Of a stretch of DNA of 64,000 nucleotides, positions 52,171 through 60,863 are shown piece by piece. Source of the stretch: Methylorubrum sp. B1-46 (lineage in GTDB: Bacteria; Pseudomonadota; Alphaproteobacteria; Rhizobiales; Beijerinckiaceae); the NCBI RefSeq assembly GCF_021117295.1, contig NZ_CP088247.1, forward strand, positions 2,867,001 to 2,931,000, in the 5' to 3' direction. The translations under genes were made by a program, and so were the position numbers. Below the pieces are notes generated by a model. That model ran no database searches and was not told the DNA's origin. It saw only the letters and a list, made by a program, of their open reading frames with translations. Every line of letters begins with the position of its first letter. Position 1 is the first letter of the stretch.

Positions 52171-53972
52171 TTGCTGCCCCCGATCAGGAACACGCCGGTC
52201 CAGAACGGAAGCTGCATCGCCTGCCGGGCGCTGCCGTTCGACCAGATCACCTGACCGCCGTCGGCATCCGCCGCGTACTCGTCGTCGCCGACATTGGCGA
52301 CGAAGCGCAGCCAACCGTCCTCGTAGAGCCAGGTGCAGTCCACCACGCCCGGCGCCGGGATCGTGGCCTTGGCGCCGAGAAAGCGGCTCTTGGTCAACGG
52401 CACGACACTCTGCCGGCGGATCTGGAGAAGGTTGCGGGTATCGGCCCAGACGGCGCGGTGCGGCTCGGTCTCGGCTTCGTCCCAATCGATCTTCGAATCC
52501 TCGAAGGTCTTGGCGTCCGTCGGATCGGGAATCACGGAGGTGTCGTCGGCGAAGGCCGCGAAGCTCTTGAACTCGCGGCGGCGCCCCTCGCGCACGGCCT
52601 TGTTCAGCTCCTCGTCCGGCGCGAAATCCACAAAGAACAGGAACGGCGCCGAGGCCGACCATTCCTCGCCCATCCACAGCATCGGAATCTGCGGCGCCAG
52701 CAGCAGGCCGGCGCGGGCCAGCGCCAGCTTTTTCGGGTCCGCGAGGTGGCTCAGCCGTTCGCCGAGCGCGCGGTTTCCGACCTGATCGTGGTTCTGGAGG
52801 AAGGTGACGAAAGCCGAGGGCGGCAGGTGACCCGAGGGCTCGCCGCGAGGGTGATTGTCGAGGGTCGGGAACGGCTCGCCCTGATAGGCGAACCCCTCCG
52901 CGAGGCAGCGGGCCAGATGCTCCACCGGCTTGTCGGCGAAGCTCTCGTAATAGCCGGCATCCTCGCCGGTCAGCAGCACGTGCCAACAATGGTGAAGGTC
53001 GTCCGCCCATTGCGCACTGTGCTGCAGGGGCTGGCCCTTGTCGTCACGCTCCAGCCAGCGGGCCTGATTGGCCTCGTTCTCCAGGATCAGGTGGACGTGC
53101 CGATCCGGAAAGGTCTTCCGGATCGTCTCGCCGAGTTCGGCGAGAAAATGCGTCTCGGAGTCGTCGAGGATCGCGTGCACCGCGTCGAAGCGGATGCCAT
53201 CGAAGTGATACTCCTTCAGCCAGTAGAGCGCGTTCTCGATAAAGTAATCGCGCACGACCGGGCCGGATTCCGTTCCGTCGAAATTGATACCGGCGCCCCA
53301 CGGAGTTTGGTGACGCTCGGTGAAGAATGTCTTGGCGTAGGCGTGCAGGTAGTTTCCGGCCGGGCCGAAGTGGTTGTAGACGCAATCGATCAGCACCATC
53401 AGGCCCTTGGCATGGGCGGTGTCGATCAGGCGCTTGAGGTCGTCCGGGCGCCCGTAGGCCGAGTCCGGGGCGTAGGGCAGCACGCCATCGTAGCCCCAGT
53501 TGCGGGTCCCCTTGAAGTCGGCGAGCGGCAGCAGCTCGATCGCCGTCACGCCGAGATCGACCAGATCGTCGAGCCGCTTCTCGAGGCCGGCATAAGTGCC
53601 CTCGGGCGTCGCGGTCCCGACATGCACCTCGTAGACGATCGCTTCTTCCCAGGGCCGCCCGGTCCACTCGCCGTCCGACCACGTGTAGGCCTTCGGGTCG
53701 ATCACCTCGGACGGTGCGGAAACGTCCTCCGGCTGGAAACGCGAGGCCGGATCGGGCACCACGAGATCGCCGTCGATGCGGAAGCCGTAGCGGGCGCCCG
53801 CCTTCACGCCGGGCAGTGTGGTCCGGCGCCAGCCCTCGCCGACATCCGGGATCGGATGGTCGGTCCCATCCACGACGAGAGTCACGTCCTTGGCGGTCGG
53901 CGCCCACAGGGCGAACCGCACACCGTCGTCGGCAAACTCGCTGCCGAACCGCATTGCATGGGCGCGCCGCAT
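52167..53972 (-). CDS. treZ: Malto-oligosyltrehalose trehalohydrolase
   Basis: TreZ releases free trehalose from the TreY product. The protein has 601 residues. A CBM48-like N-terminus (GVRFALWAPTAKDVTLVVDG) precedes the GH13 barrel, with catalytic Asp in FDGIRFDAVHAILDD, Glu in HLILENEANQARWL and FLQNHDQVGNRALGERL. I chose ATG 53972 with GGAGAG about 10 bases before it; an upstream TTG at 53999 is less likely. It heads the cluster. I saw no exact EcfG or sigma-70 promoter in front. The stop overlaps the fusion gene. Confidence 0.94.
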   Translation of the reverse strand: MRRAHAMRFGSEFADDGVRFALWAPTAKDVTLVVDGTDHPIPDVGEGWRRTTLPGVKAGARYGFRIDGDLVVPDPASRFQPEDVSAPSEVIDPKAYTWSDGEWTGRPWEEAIVYEVHVGTATPEGTYAGLEKRLDDLVDLGVTAIELLPLADFKGTRNWGYDGVLPYAPDSAYGRPDDLKRLIDTAHAKGLMVLIDCVYNHFGPAGNYLHAYAKTFFTERHQTPWGAGINFDGTESGPVVRDYFIENALYWLKEYHFDGIRFDAVHAILDDSETHFLAELGETIRKTFPDRHVHLILENEANQARWLERDDKGQPLQHSAQWADDLHHCWHVLLTGEDAGYYESFADKPVEHLARCLAEGFAYQGEPFPTLDNHPRGEPSGHLPPSAFVTFLQNHDQVGNRALGERLSHLADPKKLALARAGLLLAPQIPMLWMGEEWSASAPFLFFVDFAPDEELNKAVREGRRREFKSFAAFADDTSVIPDPTDAKTFEDSKIDWDEAETEPHRAVWADTRNLLQIRRQSVVPLTKSRFLGAKATIPAPGVVDCTWLYEDGWLRFVANVGDDEYAADADGGQVIWSNGSARQAMQLPFWTGVFLIGGSK

Positions 53973-54159
53973 CAGGCCACCGCTCTCCACTGGAGTCAAA
54001 ATCGATCGTCGCTCAGGCTGGGCGGCCGTTTCTGTGTCTCACAAGGCGCCCGGCGCCCGCTTGTTCCCAGCCGCGGCAGTTATGGCGGCGAAGGGCTGCG
54101 ACAACCTCGCGGCGTGACGGAATCGCTGCACTGCACGCAAAACCGTCCGGACATGCGAA

Positions 54160-54189
54160 GGGCTCCCCGCCCAGGTCGGCGGGGAGCCC
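54160..54189 (-). terminator. Intrinsic terminator after the DUF2852 gene
   Basis: A perfect 12-bp stem GGGCTCCCCGCC (54160-54171) with GGCGGGGAGCCC (54178-54189) and six-base loop CAGGTC. On the minus strand it is followed by TTCGC, which is a weak T-run. It sits 32 bases after the minus-strand stop at 54222, and the stem is very stable. Confidence 0.7.
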
Positions 54190-54221
54190 TTCTAACGATC
54201 GTCTTCCGGCTTGATGTAGGA

Positions 54222-54704
54222 TCAGGCGTTGATGGTCGGACCGCCGCCTTCGGAGCGACGCTTGGCCATGAAGGCGTCGAACTGCTCGCGATCCTTGGCC
54301 CGCTTCAGCTCCTCGACGAACTCGGCGAAGGCCTGGCTCTCTTCCTGAAGTGCGCGGCGGCGCGCCTCCAGTCGCTCCAGCTCGGCCCTGCGGTACTCCT
54401 CGAAGGCCCAGTTGCCGGAGGTGGCAGCAGTGCCGGAATACCCCTTGGCCGCCTCGAAGGCGCGGGCAAAGCGCGACCGGCCATCACCGCCCGCGAAGCT
54501 GAAGCTGCCGCTGTTGGCGAAATCCTTCATCTGGCTGAGCGCGGGATAGCCCGCGATCTTCCACGCGACGTAGGCGACCGCGATTGGCCACCAATAGACG
54601 AAAGCGACGACGATCGCGCCGATTTCGAGCGAACGCTTGGGAAACGGGCCGCTTCGGCGAGACGCGCCGGAGGACCAGGGAGACGTGGTGGAGGACGTGT
54701 TCAC
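54222..54704 (-). CDS. DUF2852 domain membrane protein
   Basis: A 160-residue protein. One membrane segment near residues 26-50 (LEIGAIVVAFVYWWPIAVAYVAW) is followed by a charged helical C-terminal part rich in Glu, Lys and Arg (RRAELERLEARRRALQEESQ), probably a coiled coil. The size and the membrane-plus-coil layout match DUF2852. Function is unknown. The GTG start at 54704 has GGAG about 10 bases upstream. A strong terminator follows. Confidence 0.7.
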   Translation of the reverse strand: MNTSSTTSPWSSGASRRSGPFPKRSLEIGAIVVAFVYWWPIAVAYVAWKIAGYPALSQMKDFANSGSFSFAGGDGRSRFARAFEAAKGYSGTAATSGNWAFEEYRRAELERLEARRRALQEESQAFAEFVEELKRAKDREQFDAFMAKRRSEGGGPTINA

Positions 54705-54778
54705 GGCTGAGGGCTCCGGGTGTGAATGTGAACAACATTCACATGCGGGTGCGCCCCCATCGTTTCAAGGGGCTGGCC

Positions 54779-55405
54779 TCACGGCATTTCGCGCGGGCGT
54801 TGGCCGGCTCCGTGAACCAGCGCCAGAACGCCCGCACGCAGTAATTCGTACTTGTCCGGGCCGGGCTTCGGCAGTTGGCCGGCGGCGGCGAGAGTGGCGA
54901 TACCGTGTGAGAGGGCCCAGACTTCCAGGGCAAGAAAGCGCGGATCGACACCGTCGAACCCGTCGGGAAAGGTCGAGCGCAAGGCCTCGACCAGAAGGTC
55001 GAATGGGTTCGGCCGCGCGGAGGCCGGGGCGGGTACCGCCTGACCGCGCACCTCGAAGATCGCCGCGTAATAGCCCGGTTCCTCCTCGGCGAAGGAGAGA
55101 TAGGCCTCGCCCATGCGGGTGAAACGCTCCAATGGCGTGCCGCGGCCTGCCAGCGCCCGCGCCAAACGATCGGCCAAATCGGCGAAGCCGCGGCCGGCCA
55201 CCTCTTCCAGCAGCGCCTCCCGACCGCGGAAATGGCGGTAGAGTGCTGCGGGCGTGACGCCGACTAGCCGGGCGGCATCGACCAGAGTGAAGCCGCCGAT
55301 GCCGCGCTCGGCAATGAAGCGGCGTGCGGCCTCGATCAGGGCCTCCTTGAGGTTGCCGTGATGGTAGCTGCGCCGGTCTCCCGGTCCCTCGCGCCAGGGT
55401 CGCAC
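54779..55405 (-). CDS. TetR family transcriptional regulator
   Basis: A 208-residue repressor. The TetR helix-turn-helix is SYHHGNLKEALIEAARRFIA with GFTLVDAARLVGVTPAALYRHF (residues 13-58). The C-terminal ligand domain shows WALSHGIATLAAAG, near the TetR_C_33-like family. Ligand and target are unknown. The start is GTG 55405 with GGAGGG about 10 bases upstream. It is divergent from the COG0523 gene with 219 bases between, so it might control that promoter, though the site there looks Zur-like. Confidence 0.85.
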   Translation of the reverse strand: MRPWREGPGDRRSYHHGNLKEALIEAARRFIAERGIGGFTLVDAARLVGVTPAALYRHFRGREALLEEVAGRGFADLADRLARALAGRGTPLERFTRMGEAYLSFAEEEPGYYAAIFEVRGQAVPAPASARPNPFDLLVEALRSTFPDGFDGVDPRFLALEVWALSHGIATLAAAGQLPKPGPDKYELLRAGVLALVHGAGQRPREMP

Positions 55406-55578
55406 CCGTCCATCCCTCCACGCTGCCCGATCGCGTGTCTGTAACCGATCGAACCCTGCGCCGGTCGCACGCCGCCACCATCATTCGCTCGGTTTGAACC
55501 CGCTTCAGCCTTTTCCGCCGAGTCGGTCGACGAGTCGACCATCTTTTCCGCCGACCAGGCTTGACGGCATGCACCAAA

Positions 55579-55601
55579 TGAAACGTTATAAAGTAACATC
55601 A
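55579..55601 (+). promoter_or_regulatory. Candidate Zur-like operator upstream of the COG0523 gene
   Basis: TGAAACGTTATAAAGTAACATCA. The left half GAAACGTTAT fits the Zur consensus half-site GAAATGTTAT, and the TAAC of the right half is a partial match. The dyad is imperfect. It overlaps an AT-rich -10 candidate and lies 24 bases before the gene. Zur boxes commonly precede COG0523 genes; direct proof is absent. Confidence 0.45.
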
Positions 55602-55624
55602 ATCAGCCGATCCTTTGGACGACT

Positions 55625-56845
55625 ATGCCTCAGACCGATGCTCGCCTTCCTGTCACCGTGCTGTCCGGCTTCCTCGGCGCCGGCAAGACGACGCTGCTCA
55701 ACCACGTTCTCAACAACCGTGAGGGTCGGCGCGTCGCGGTGATCGTGAACGACATGAGCGAAGTGAACATCGATGCCGCCCTCGTTCGCGAGGGCGGCGC
55801 GGGCCTGTCACGCACCGACGATCGGCTGGTCGAGATGACCAACGGCTGCATCTGCTGCACCCTGCGCGACGATCTGCTCGCCGAGGTTCGCCGCCTCGCC
55901 GCCGAGCGCCGCTTCGACTACCTGCTGATCGAGGGCACCGGCATCGCCGAGCCTTTGCCGGTGGCGAGCACCTTCTCCTTCCGCGACGAGGCCGGCGCGG
56001 CCCTGAGCGACGTTGCCCGGCTCGACACGATGGTGACCGTGGTCGATGCGGTGAACCTGCTGAAGGATTATGGCTCGAACGACTTCCTGCGCCAGCGTGG
56101 CGAGACGGCGGGCGCCGAGGACACCCGAACCCTGGTCGATCTTCTCGTCGAGCAGATCGAATTCGCCGACGTTGTGGTGATCAACAAGGCCCGCGACGTC
56201 GCGCCGGAGACGCTCGACCTCGTCCGCTCGGTGGTTCGGGGATTGAACGCGGATGCGCGCATCATCGAAGCCTCGCACGGACAGGTCGCCTCGGAGGCGA
56301 TCCTCGATACCGGCCTGTTCGACGAAGAGAAGGCGCAGGAACACCCCCTCTGGTTCAAGGAACTCTACGGCGCGCACGAGCATGTGCCGGAGACCGAGGA
56401 ATACGGCATCGGTTCCTTCGTCTACCGGGCGCGGCGCCCATTCGATCCGCAGGCGTTTCAAGGCTTCGTCAACACGACCTGGCCGGGCCTGATCCGGGCG
56501 AAGGGCCATTTCTGGCTCGCGACCCGGCCTGAATGGGTCGGCGAGTTCTCGCTCGCCGGTGCCGTCGCGCATATCGGTGCGATGGGGTTCTGGTGGGCGG
56601 CGGTGCCGCGCCAGCGCTGGCCGGCGGAGGAGGTCTTTCGCGAGCGTCTCCACTCGGTCTGGAGCGAAGTCTGGGGCGACCGGCGCCAGGAACTCGTGTT
56701 CATCGGCCGCGGGATGGATCGCGACGCGATCACCGCCGCGCTCGATGCCTGCCTCGTCGGCTCAGCCGAGATCCGGCGCTTTGATCCGGACGCCTATCGC
56801 GACTTGCCCGATCCCTTCCCGGCCTGGCGCCGCGCGGCCGCCTGA
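55625..56845 (+). CDS. COG0523 family GTP-dependent metallochaperone (CobW/ZagA-like)
   Basis: A 406-residue P-loop GTPase. Walker A is [20 protein letters not shown], followed by the metal-binding CxCC motif ([13 protein letters not shown]), the Walker [16 protein letters not shown] and the NKxD-like VVINKARD. The C-terminal CobW_C domain follows from about residue 285. This group often supplies zinc to enzymes under zinc starvation. A Zur-like site upstream supports the zinc branch over the cobalamin branch. The 97-residue gene downstream is six bases away. Confidence 0.9.
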   Translation: MPQTDARLPVTVLSGFLGAGKTTLLNHVLNNREGRRVAVIVNDMSEVNIDAALVREGGAGLSRTDDRLVEMTNGCICCTLRDDLLAEVRRLAAERRFDYLLIEGTGIAEPLPVASTFSFRDEAGAALSDVARLDTMVTVVDAVNLLKDYGSNDFLRQRGETAGAEDTRTLVDLLVEQIEFADVVVINKARDVAPETLDLVRSVVRGLNADARIIEASHGQVASEAILDTGLFDEEKAQEHPLWFKELYGAHEHVPETEEYGIGSFVYRARRPFDPQAFQGFVNTTWPGLIRAKGHFWLATRPEWVGEFSLAGAVAHIGAMGFWWAAVPRQRWPAEEVFRERLHSVWSEVWGDRRQELVFIGRGMDRDAITAALDACLVGSAEIRRFDPDAYRDLPDPFPAWRRAAA

Positions 56846-56850
56846 TCCCG

Positions 56851-57144
56851 ATGGGCTTTATCAGCCTGAAGGATTGGCGTGCCCGTTCGGCCGGGCTGGC
56901 GCAGGCGGCGGCACGGGCCAAATCCCTTCTGCGCCCGGCGTTGGCACTCACGGAGGCGGATGCCCTTTCCGTCAACGAGATCGCCTGCGCCGATCCCGGC
57001 TGTCCCGACAAGGAGACGGTGGTGCTGGTGATGCGGGCCGGCGAGCCGACGCGGGCGCTGCGCTTCCGCGGCCCGCTCGATGACTTGGATGAAGCCGCCG
57101 CCCGCGTCCTGGCGGTGGAGGAGGTCCGGCTCCGCGAGACTTGA
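56851..57144 (+). CDS. Small protein with CxDPGC motif, linked to COG0523 gene
   Basis: A 97-residue protein of unknown function. It opens MGFISLKDWRARSAGLAQAA. The central block EIACADPGCPDKETVVLVMR has two cysteines spaced C-x4-C (ADPG between) that could bind metal. No known domain recognised. It begins six bases after the COG0523 stop, so it is probably co-transcribed and may be under the same control. A partner role in metal delivery is inference from context. Confidence 0.6.
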   Translation: MGFISLKDWRARSAGLAQAAARAKSLLRPALALTEADALSVNEIACADPGCPDKETVVLVMRAGEPTRALRFRGPLDDLDEAAARVLAVEEVRLRET

Positions 57145-57225
57145 AGCCGGCTTTCATCATTCCGTCTTGGTCGGCGTGGGAGTAGGCCTCACGGCAAACC
57201 CGTTCAGCTCCGGCCGAGTGCGGAT

Positions 57226-57774
57226 ATGAGTATCATACTGCGACCGCTGGAGCGCGAAGACCTCCTCTTCGTGCACCAGCTCAACAACAACGACAGCATC
57301 ATGCGCTACTGGTTCGAGGAGGCCTACGAGTCCTTCGCCGAACTGGCACAGCTCTACGAGCGCAACATCCACAACCAGACCGAGCGGCGCTTCATCATCG
57401 CCACGGAGCGCGGCGAGCCGGCGGGGATGGTCGAGCTGGTGGAGATCAACCACCTGCACCGGCGCTGCGAGTTCCAGATCGCGATTCACCCCGATTATCA
57501 GGGGAAGGGCTACGCCAAGCGCGCCACCCGCATCGCCATCGACTACGCTTTCAAGGTGCTCAACATCCACAAGCTCTACCTGCACGTGGACAAGGACAAC
57601 AAGCGCGCCGCCGGTATCTATGAAAGCTGCGGGTTTCGTCCCGAGGGCATCCTGAGAGACGAGTTCTTCGTCAACGGCCGCTACCGCGACGCGGTGCGCA
57701 TGTGCCTGTTCCAGCCCGATTATCTCGCCGAGCGCGGCGCGGGCGACGTGGCTGAGCCGGTGCTCAAGACCTGA
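57226..57774 (+). CDS. speG: SpeG-like spermidine N-acetyltransferase
   Basis: A 182-residue GNAT acetyltransferase. [20 protein letters not shown] begins the fold. The acceptor region includes [15 protein letters not shown], typical of SpeG. The acetyl-CoA loop is [20 protein letters not shown], and the C-terminal [20 protein letters not shown] is also SpeG-like. SpeG acetylates spermidine or spermine to limit polyamine toxicity. It ends just before a bidirectional terminator. Confidence 0.88.
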   Translation: MSIILRPLEREDLLFVHQLNNNDSIMRYWFEEAYESFAELAQLYERNIHNQTERRFIIATERGEPAGMVELVEINHLHRRCEFQIAIHPDYQGKGYAKRATRIAIDYAFKVLNIHKLYLHVDKDNKRAAGIYESCGFRPEGILRDEFFVNGRYRDAVRMCLFQPDYLAERGAGDVAEPVLKT

Positions 57775-57793
57775 TCCGGTCCCGCAACGAAAA

Positions 57794-57811
57794 CGGGCCC
57801 CGAAGGGCCCG
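57794..57811. terminator. Bidirectional intrinsic terminator
   Basis: CGGGCCC-CGAA-GGGCCCG, 7-bp perfect stem with tetraloop, between speG (plus) and an exported protein gene (minus). The minus-strand side is followed by TTTTCG, a good T-run; the plus side by CTTCC. It lies 20 bases after the speG stop and 30 bases after the stop of the opposing gene. Confidence 0.8.
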
Positions 57812-57840
57812 CTTCCGTCGCCGGAGAGAGCGAGACGATC

Positions 57841-58254
57841 CTACCGGTAGGGGTTGCCGTAGCGCGCGACGTAAGAGGTGGGGTCGATCGCGTCGATGGC
57901 CGAGAAATCGACGTTGCGGATCGCCGTCGAGCGGGCGCCGATGAACGGGCCGTTGGTGATCGGATCGGGGAGGACGCCACGGCCGTAACGGTCGGTCGGG
58001 CCGTAGGCCGGCAGAAGCGCGTTCGAGGCGGCGATGAAGGCCGGGTTGGTGGCCGGATTCGACACCGAGCCGTTGCCGGGCTCGACCACGTTGCCGGCAT
58101 CGAGCCAGGAGCGCGGACGGATGCGGATCGGCAGCGGCTGACTCACGCGCACGTAGCCGGGATTTCCGTAGGGGCCCTGCGCCTCAGCACTTGTTCCGAA
58201 GCCGATCGCGGTGAGGGTCATGGCGCCCAACAGGGCGAGCTTGGAAAAGCGCAT
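57841..58254 (-). CDS. Small secreted protein, function unknown
   Basis: A 137-residue protein with a Sec signal peptide (MRFSKLALLGAMTLTAIGFG, likely cut after SAEA). The mature part is Pro/Gly/Asn-rich, without cysteine, and ends TSYVARYGNPYR. No known domain. ATG 58254. A weak EcfG-like site, GGAAC-N16-CGTC on the minus strand (58347 down to 58323), lies about 70-90 bases upstream but has one mismatch in the -10. A bidirectional terminator follows. Confidence 0.72.
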   Translation of the reverse strand: MRFSKLALLGAMTLTAIGFGTSAEAQGPYGNPGYVRVSQPLPIRIRPRSWLDAGNVVEPGNGSVSNPATNPAFIAASNALLPAYGPTDRYGRGVLPDPITNGPFIGARSTAIRNVDFSAIDAIDPTSYVARYGNPYR

Positions 58255-58367
58255 GGCGTACCTTGTCGTGTGAGAGGCGACTGTACGGGCCGTTCGTTAA
58301 GAATCCCGCTTGTTGCAGAGTAGACGTTCTGGCGTGGCCGTTGTTCCCGAACTATGGCCGCGCTTCG

Positions 58368-59213
58368 TCATTTTCGCCGCGATTTCGCCGCATTGTTTTT
58401 CGCTGGCTCCGTGGCCTCGGCGACCGCAATCGATCCGGTGCTGTCGCCGGGTCCCGAAGCGGCCACTTCCTCGCTCCGGCAGGCGCTCGCTCCGGGGAAG
58501 AGATCGGTGCCGAGCGTCGCCGTCACGCGGCCGGCGAGCGTAACCCGATCGATGGCGCAGGCAACGGTGCGGGGCTCGGGCGGCTGGCCGAGGATGCCGC
58601 ACAGCCAGCCGTCGATGGACACGGTTTTTAGGTCCAGGCTGCGAAAGCCGATGCAGCCGCGCTTTCCCATGGACGAGAGCGTCGTCTCGACGGTCTCGAA
58701 ACCGCCCAGGCGGGTCGCCACGACGCCGCGCTCGCCGGTTCGGAGGACCGACAGGCCGCGCCCGTCCGCCGCTCGACGCACCAGGGTCACGAACAGGCTC
58801 GAACCGGGTTCGATCCGGCCGCCCGCATCGGTGGCGGTGACGAGGAGATAGGGCGCTTCGATGAGGTCGAACGCGCCCTGGCTGACACTGTCCTCGCGCT
58901 GCCCGTTGCCGGAGTTCCAGCGCGTCGGCTCGACCTGCGGCGGCAGCTCGGCCGCATCCTCACGCAGGGTCAGGAGCGGTTCCGTCGCGGCGATGGCCCG
59001 CCGCGCGCCCTCAGCGGCTCGGGGCGGCTCGCTCCAGGCACGCTGCGGCTCGGGGAGGGTGGCCCGGTCGCGGGCGACAAGGGAGAGGCCGGCGATCAGG
59101 GCCGCGCTCAGCACAAGCTTGGCTGCCAGCGGGCCGCGGCGGCGCGGGTATGTGGCGGACAAGGCGTGGAGATCGTCGAATCTGTCGGGGGCGTCGTCCG
59201 GATGGGGGAGCAT
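58368..59213 (-). CDS. Membrane-anchored hypothetical protein
   Basis: A 281-residue protein with one membrane segment near residues 31-48 (LAAKLVLSAALIAGLSLVAR) after a short acidic cytosolic tail. The rest is a periplasmic domain with a Pro/Glu-rich stretch (LPPQVEPTRWNSGNG) and several cysteines (CIGFRSL, WLCGIL, TVACAID, ASACRSEE) that may pair. No known family. I chose ATG 59213 with GAAGG seven bases upstream; a GTG at 59288 would add 25 residues. It lies upstream of the small secreted protein gene, same strand. Confidence 0.65.
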   Translation of the reverse strand: MLPHPDDAPDRFDDLHALSATYPRRRGPLAAKLVLSAALIAGLSLVARDRATLPEPQRAWSEPPRAAEGARRAIAATEPLLTLREDAAELPPQVEPTRWNSGNGQREDSVSQGAFDLIEAPYLLVTATDAGGRIEPGSSLFVTLVRRAADGRGLSVLRTGERGVVATRLGGFETVETTLSSMGKRGCIGFRSLDLKTVSIDGWLCGILGQPPEPRTVACAIDRVTLAGRVTATLGTDLFPGASACRSEEVAASGPGDSTGSIAVAEATEPAKNNAAKSRRK

Positions 59214-59583
59214 GCGCAGGCCTTCGTCGGGTCCGCGGGGCTCGATGAGCCCTCGCCGTTCTCCAACCTCTGCCTTGCCGCCGGCCACCAGCAGGTTGCG
59301 CGCGTGCCGCCCATCCTCGCAATTCTCGCCCTATGGTGAATCCGCGGCCGCCGATTGCAGGGGGCTGTCACGTCACTGTTGCTCTGGCACGCACCCACCT
59401 CTTGACAGCCCGGCGCGGCAGGCATCTTGCTCCCGGCGCCTGACGGGCCCACCTCGACACCGAATCGGGGCGGGCTCGTTAGCCTATGGAATCTTCCTCG
59501 ACGAAGGGCTTGCGCGGTGCGTCCGCCGGCCAGGGGAAGAGGCGGGCCGGTGGCATCCCGCCCGCGCAGCGGAGTTTGGTGAG
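59214..59583. other. 370-base divergent intergenic region upstream of asd
   Basis: No gene. Holds a perfect 9-bp inverted repeat, GGGCTGTCA (59362-59370) with TGACAGCCC (59403-59411), spaced 32 bases, and overlapping a TTGACA (59402-59407) whose 17-base-spaced -10 (TCTTGC) is weak. It could be an operator or hairpin near the asd promoter. Not resolved further. Confidence 0.5.
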
Positions 59584-60618
59584 ATGGGTTACAAGGTCGC
59601 CGTCGTCGGAGCCACGGGCAATGTGGGCCGCGAGATGCTCGACATTCTGGCCGAGCGCGCCTTTCCGGCCGACGAGGTCGTGGCTCTGGCTTCGAGCCGC
59701 AGCCTGGGCCAGGAAGTCTCCTTCGGCGACAAGATTCTGAAGGTCAAAGCGCTCGACACCTACGATTTTTCCGACACCGACATCTGCCTGATGTCGGCGG
59801 GCGGCGACGCGTCGAAGGAATGGAGCCCGCGCATCGGCCAGCAGGGCTGCGTGGTGATCGATAACTCGTCCGCCTTCCGCTACGACGCCGATGTGCCGCT
59901 GATCGTGCCCGAGGTGAATGCCGACGCGGTCACGGGTTTCACCAAGCGCAACATCATCGCCAACCCGAACTGCTCGACCGCGCAGCTCGTCGTCGCGCTC
60001 AAGCCGCTCCACGAGGCGGCGACGATCAAGCGCGTCGTGGTCTCGACCTACCAGTCCGTCTCCGGCGCCGGCAAGGACGCCATGGACGAGCTGTTCAGCC
60101 AGACCCGCGCTGTCTTCACCGCCGGCGAAGTCGTGCAGAAGAAGTTCACCAAGCGCATCGCCTTCAACGTCATCCCGCACATCGATGTGTTCATGGAGGA
60201 CGGCTACACGAAGGAAGAGTGGAAGATGGTCGCCGAGACCAAGAAGATGCTTGATCCCAAGATCAAGCTCACGGCGACCGCGGTGCGCGTGCCGGTCTTC
60301 ATCGGCCATGCCGAGGCGGTGAACGTCGAGTTCGAGCGTCCGCTTTCGCCTGAACAGGCGACCGAGATCCTGCGCTCGGCGCCCGGCGTGCTGGTGATCG
60401 ATAAGCGCGAGAACGGCGGCTACATGACCCCGCACGAGGCGGCGGGCGAGGACGCCACCTACATCTCCCGCATCCGCGAGGACGCGACCGTCGAGAACGG
60501 CCTGAATTTCTGGTGCGTCTCGGACAACCTGCGCAAGGGCGCGGCGCTCAACGCCGTGCAGATCGCCGAAGTGCTGGTGAACCGCAAGCTGCTGAACAAG
60601 GCGCGTCAGGCGGCCTGA
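59584..60618 (+). CDS. asd: Aspartate-semialdehyde dehydrogenase
   Basis: Reduces aspartyl phosphate to aspartate semialdehyde, the branch point to lysine, methionine, threonine and diaminopimelate. The protein has 344 residues. The nucleotide-binding start is VAVVGATGNVGREMLDILAE. The active-site Cys lies in IANPNCSTAQLVVALKPLHE, and the conserved QSVSGAGKDAMDEL follows. Later FNVIPHIDVFMEDGYTKEEW fits. ATG 59584 follows GGTGAG. An intrinsic terminator lies 35 bases after the stop. Confidence 0.96.
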   Translation: MGYKVAVVGATGNVGREMLDILAERAFPADEVVALASSRSLGQEVSFGDKILKVKALDTYDFSDTDICLMSAGGDASKEWSPRIGQQGCVVIDNSSAFRYDADVPLIVPEVNADAVTGFTKRNIIANPNCSTAQLVVALKPLHEAATIKRVVVSTYQSVSGAGKDAMDELFSQTRAVFTAGEVVQKKFTKRIAFNVIPHIDVFMEDGYTKEEWKMVAETKKMLDPKIKLTATAVRVPVFIGHAEAVNVEFERPLSPEQATEILRSAPGVLVIDKRENGGYMTPHEAAGEDATYISRIREDATVENGLNFWCVSDNLRKGAALNAVQIAEVLVNRKLLNKARQAA

Positions 60619-60652
60619 TTCTCGACTGACCATCATCTTTGACGTTGCGAAG

Positions 60653-60681
60653 CGCCGCCCCTCTGGGCGGCGTTCTCGTTT
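60653..60681 (+). terminator. Intrinsic terminator of asd
   Basis: CGCCGCCC (60653-60660), loop CTCT, GGGCGGCG (60665-60672), an 8-bp perfect stem followed by TTCTCGTTT. It lies 35 bases after the asd stop and on the same strand. Confidence 0.85.
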
Positions 60682-60735
60682 ACGCAGTGCTGCCGTCGTC
60701 TACGAGGCGGACAACGTCGATCAAGGAGACCCAAA

Positions 60736-60843
60736 GTGCAGGCTGCGCAGTTGCCTTCCAGCCATGCAGGAATCGACCTGCCTAGTCAGTCCGCCGATAG
60801 GCGAGGCGCTGCCAGCGATAGAGCCGAGCAAGCGCCGATCTGA
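60736..60843 (+). CDS. Possible small ORF, 35 residues
   Basis: A GTG-started frame with a good ribosome site AAGGAG (60723-60728, 7 bases before) between asd's terminator and the CatB gene. The product (MQAAQLPSSHAGIDLPSQSA...) is low-complexity with no signal or membrane segment and no match I recognise. It ends in TGA 60841-60843. It is supported only by the ribosome site and could be noise. Confidence 0.25.
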   Translation: MQAAQLPSSHAGIDLPSQSADRRGAASDRAEQAPI

Positions 60844-60863
60844 CTGGTCGCGCCGCCGATTAC

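Noticed and set aside
52171..53010. N-terminal extension of the MalQ-TreY frame, total 1926 residues
   Set aside because: The first 280 residues are the out-of-frame reading of treZ (Arg/Pro/Gly-rich, no domain). A GTG start overlapping the treZ stop gives a normal MalQ N-terminus.
54000..54160. EcfG promoter before treZ
   Set aside because: A GTTCC (GGAAC on the minus strand) exists near 54064, but no GTT lies at the 16-17 base spacing; the nearest match is TTG at 18 bases.
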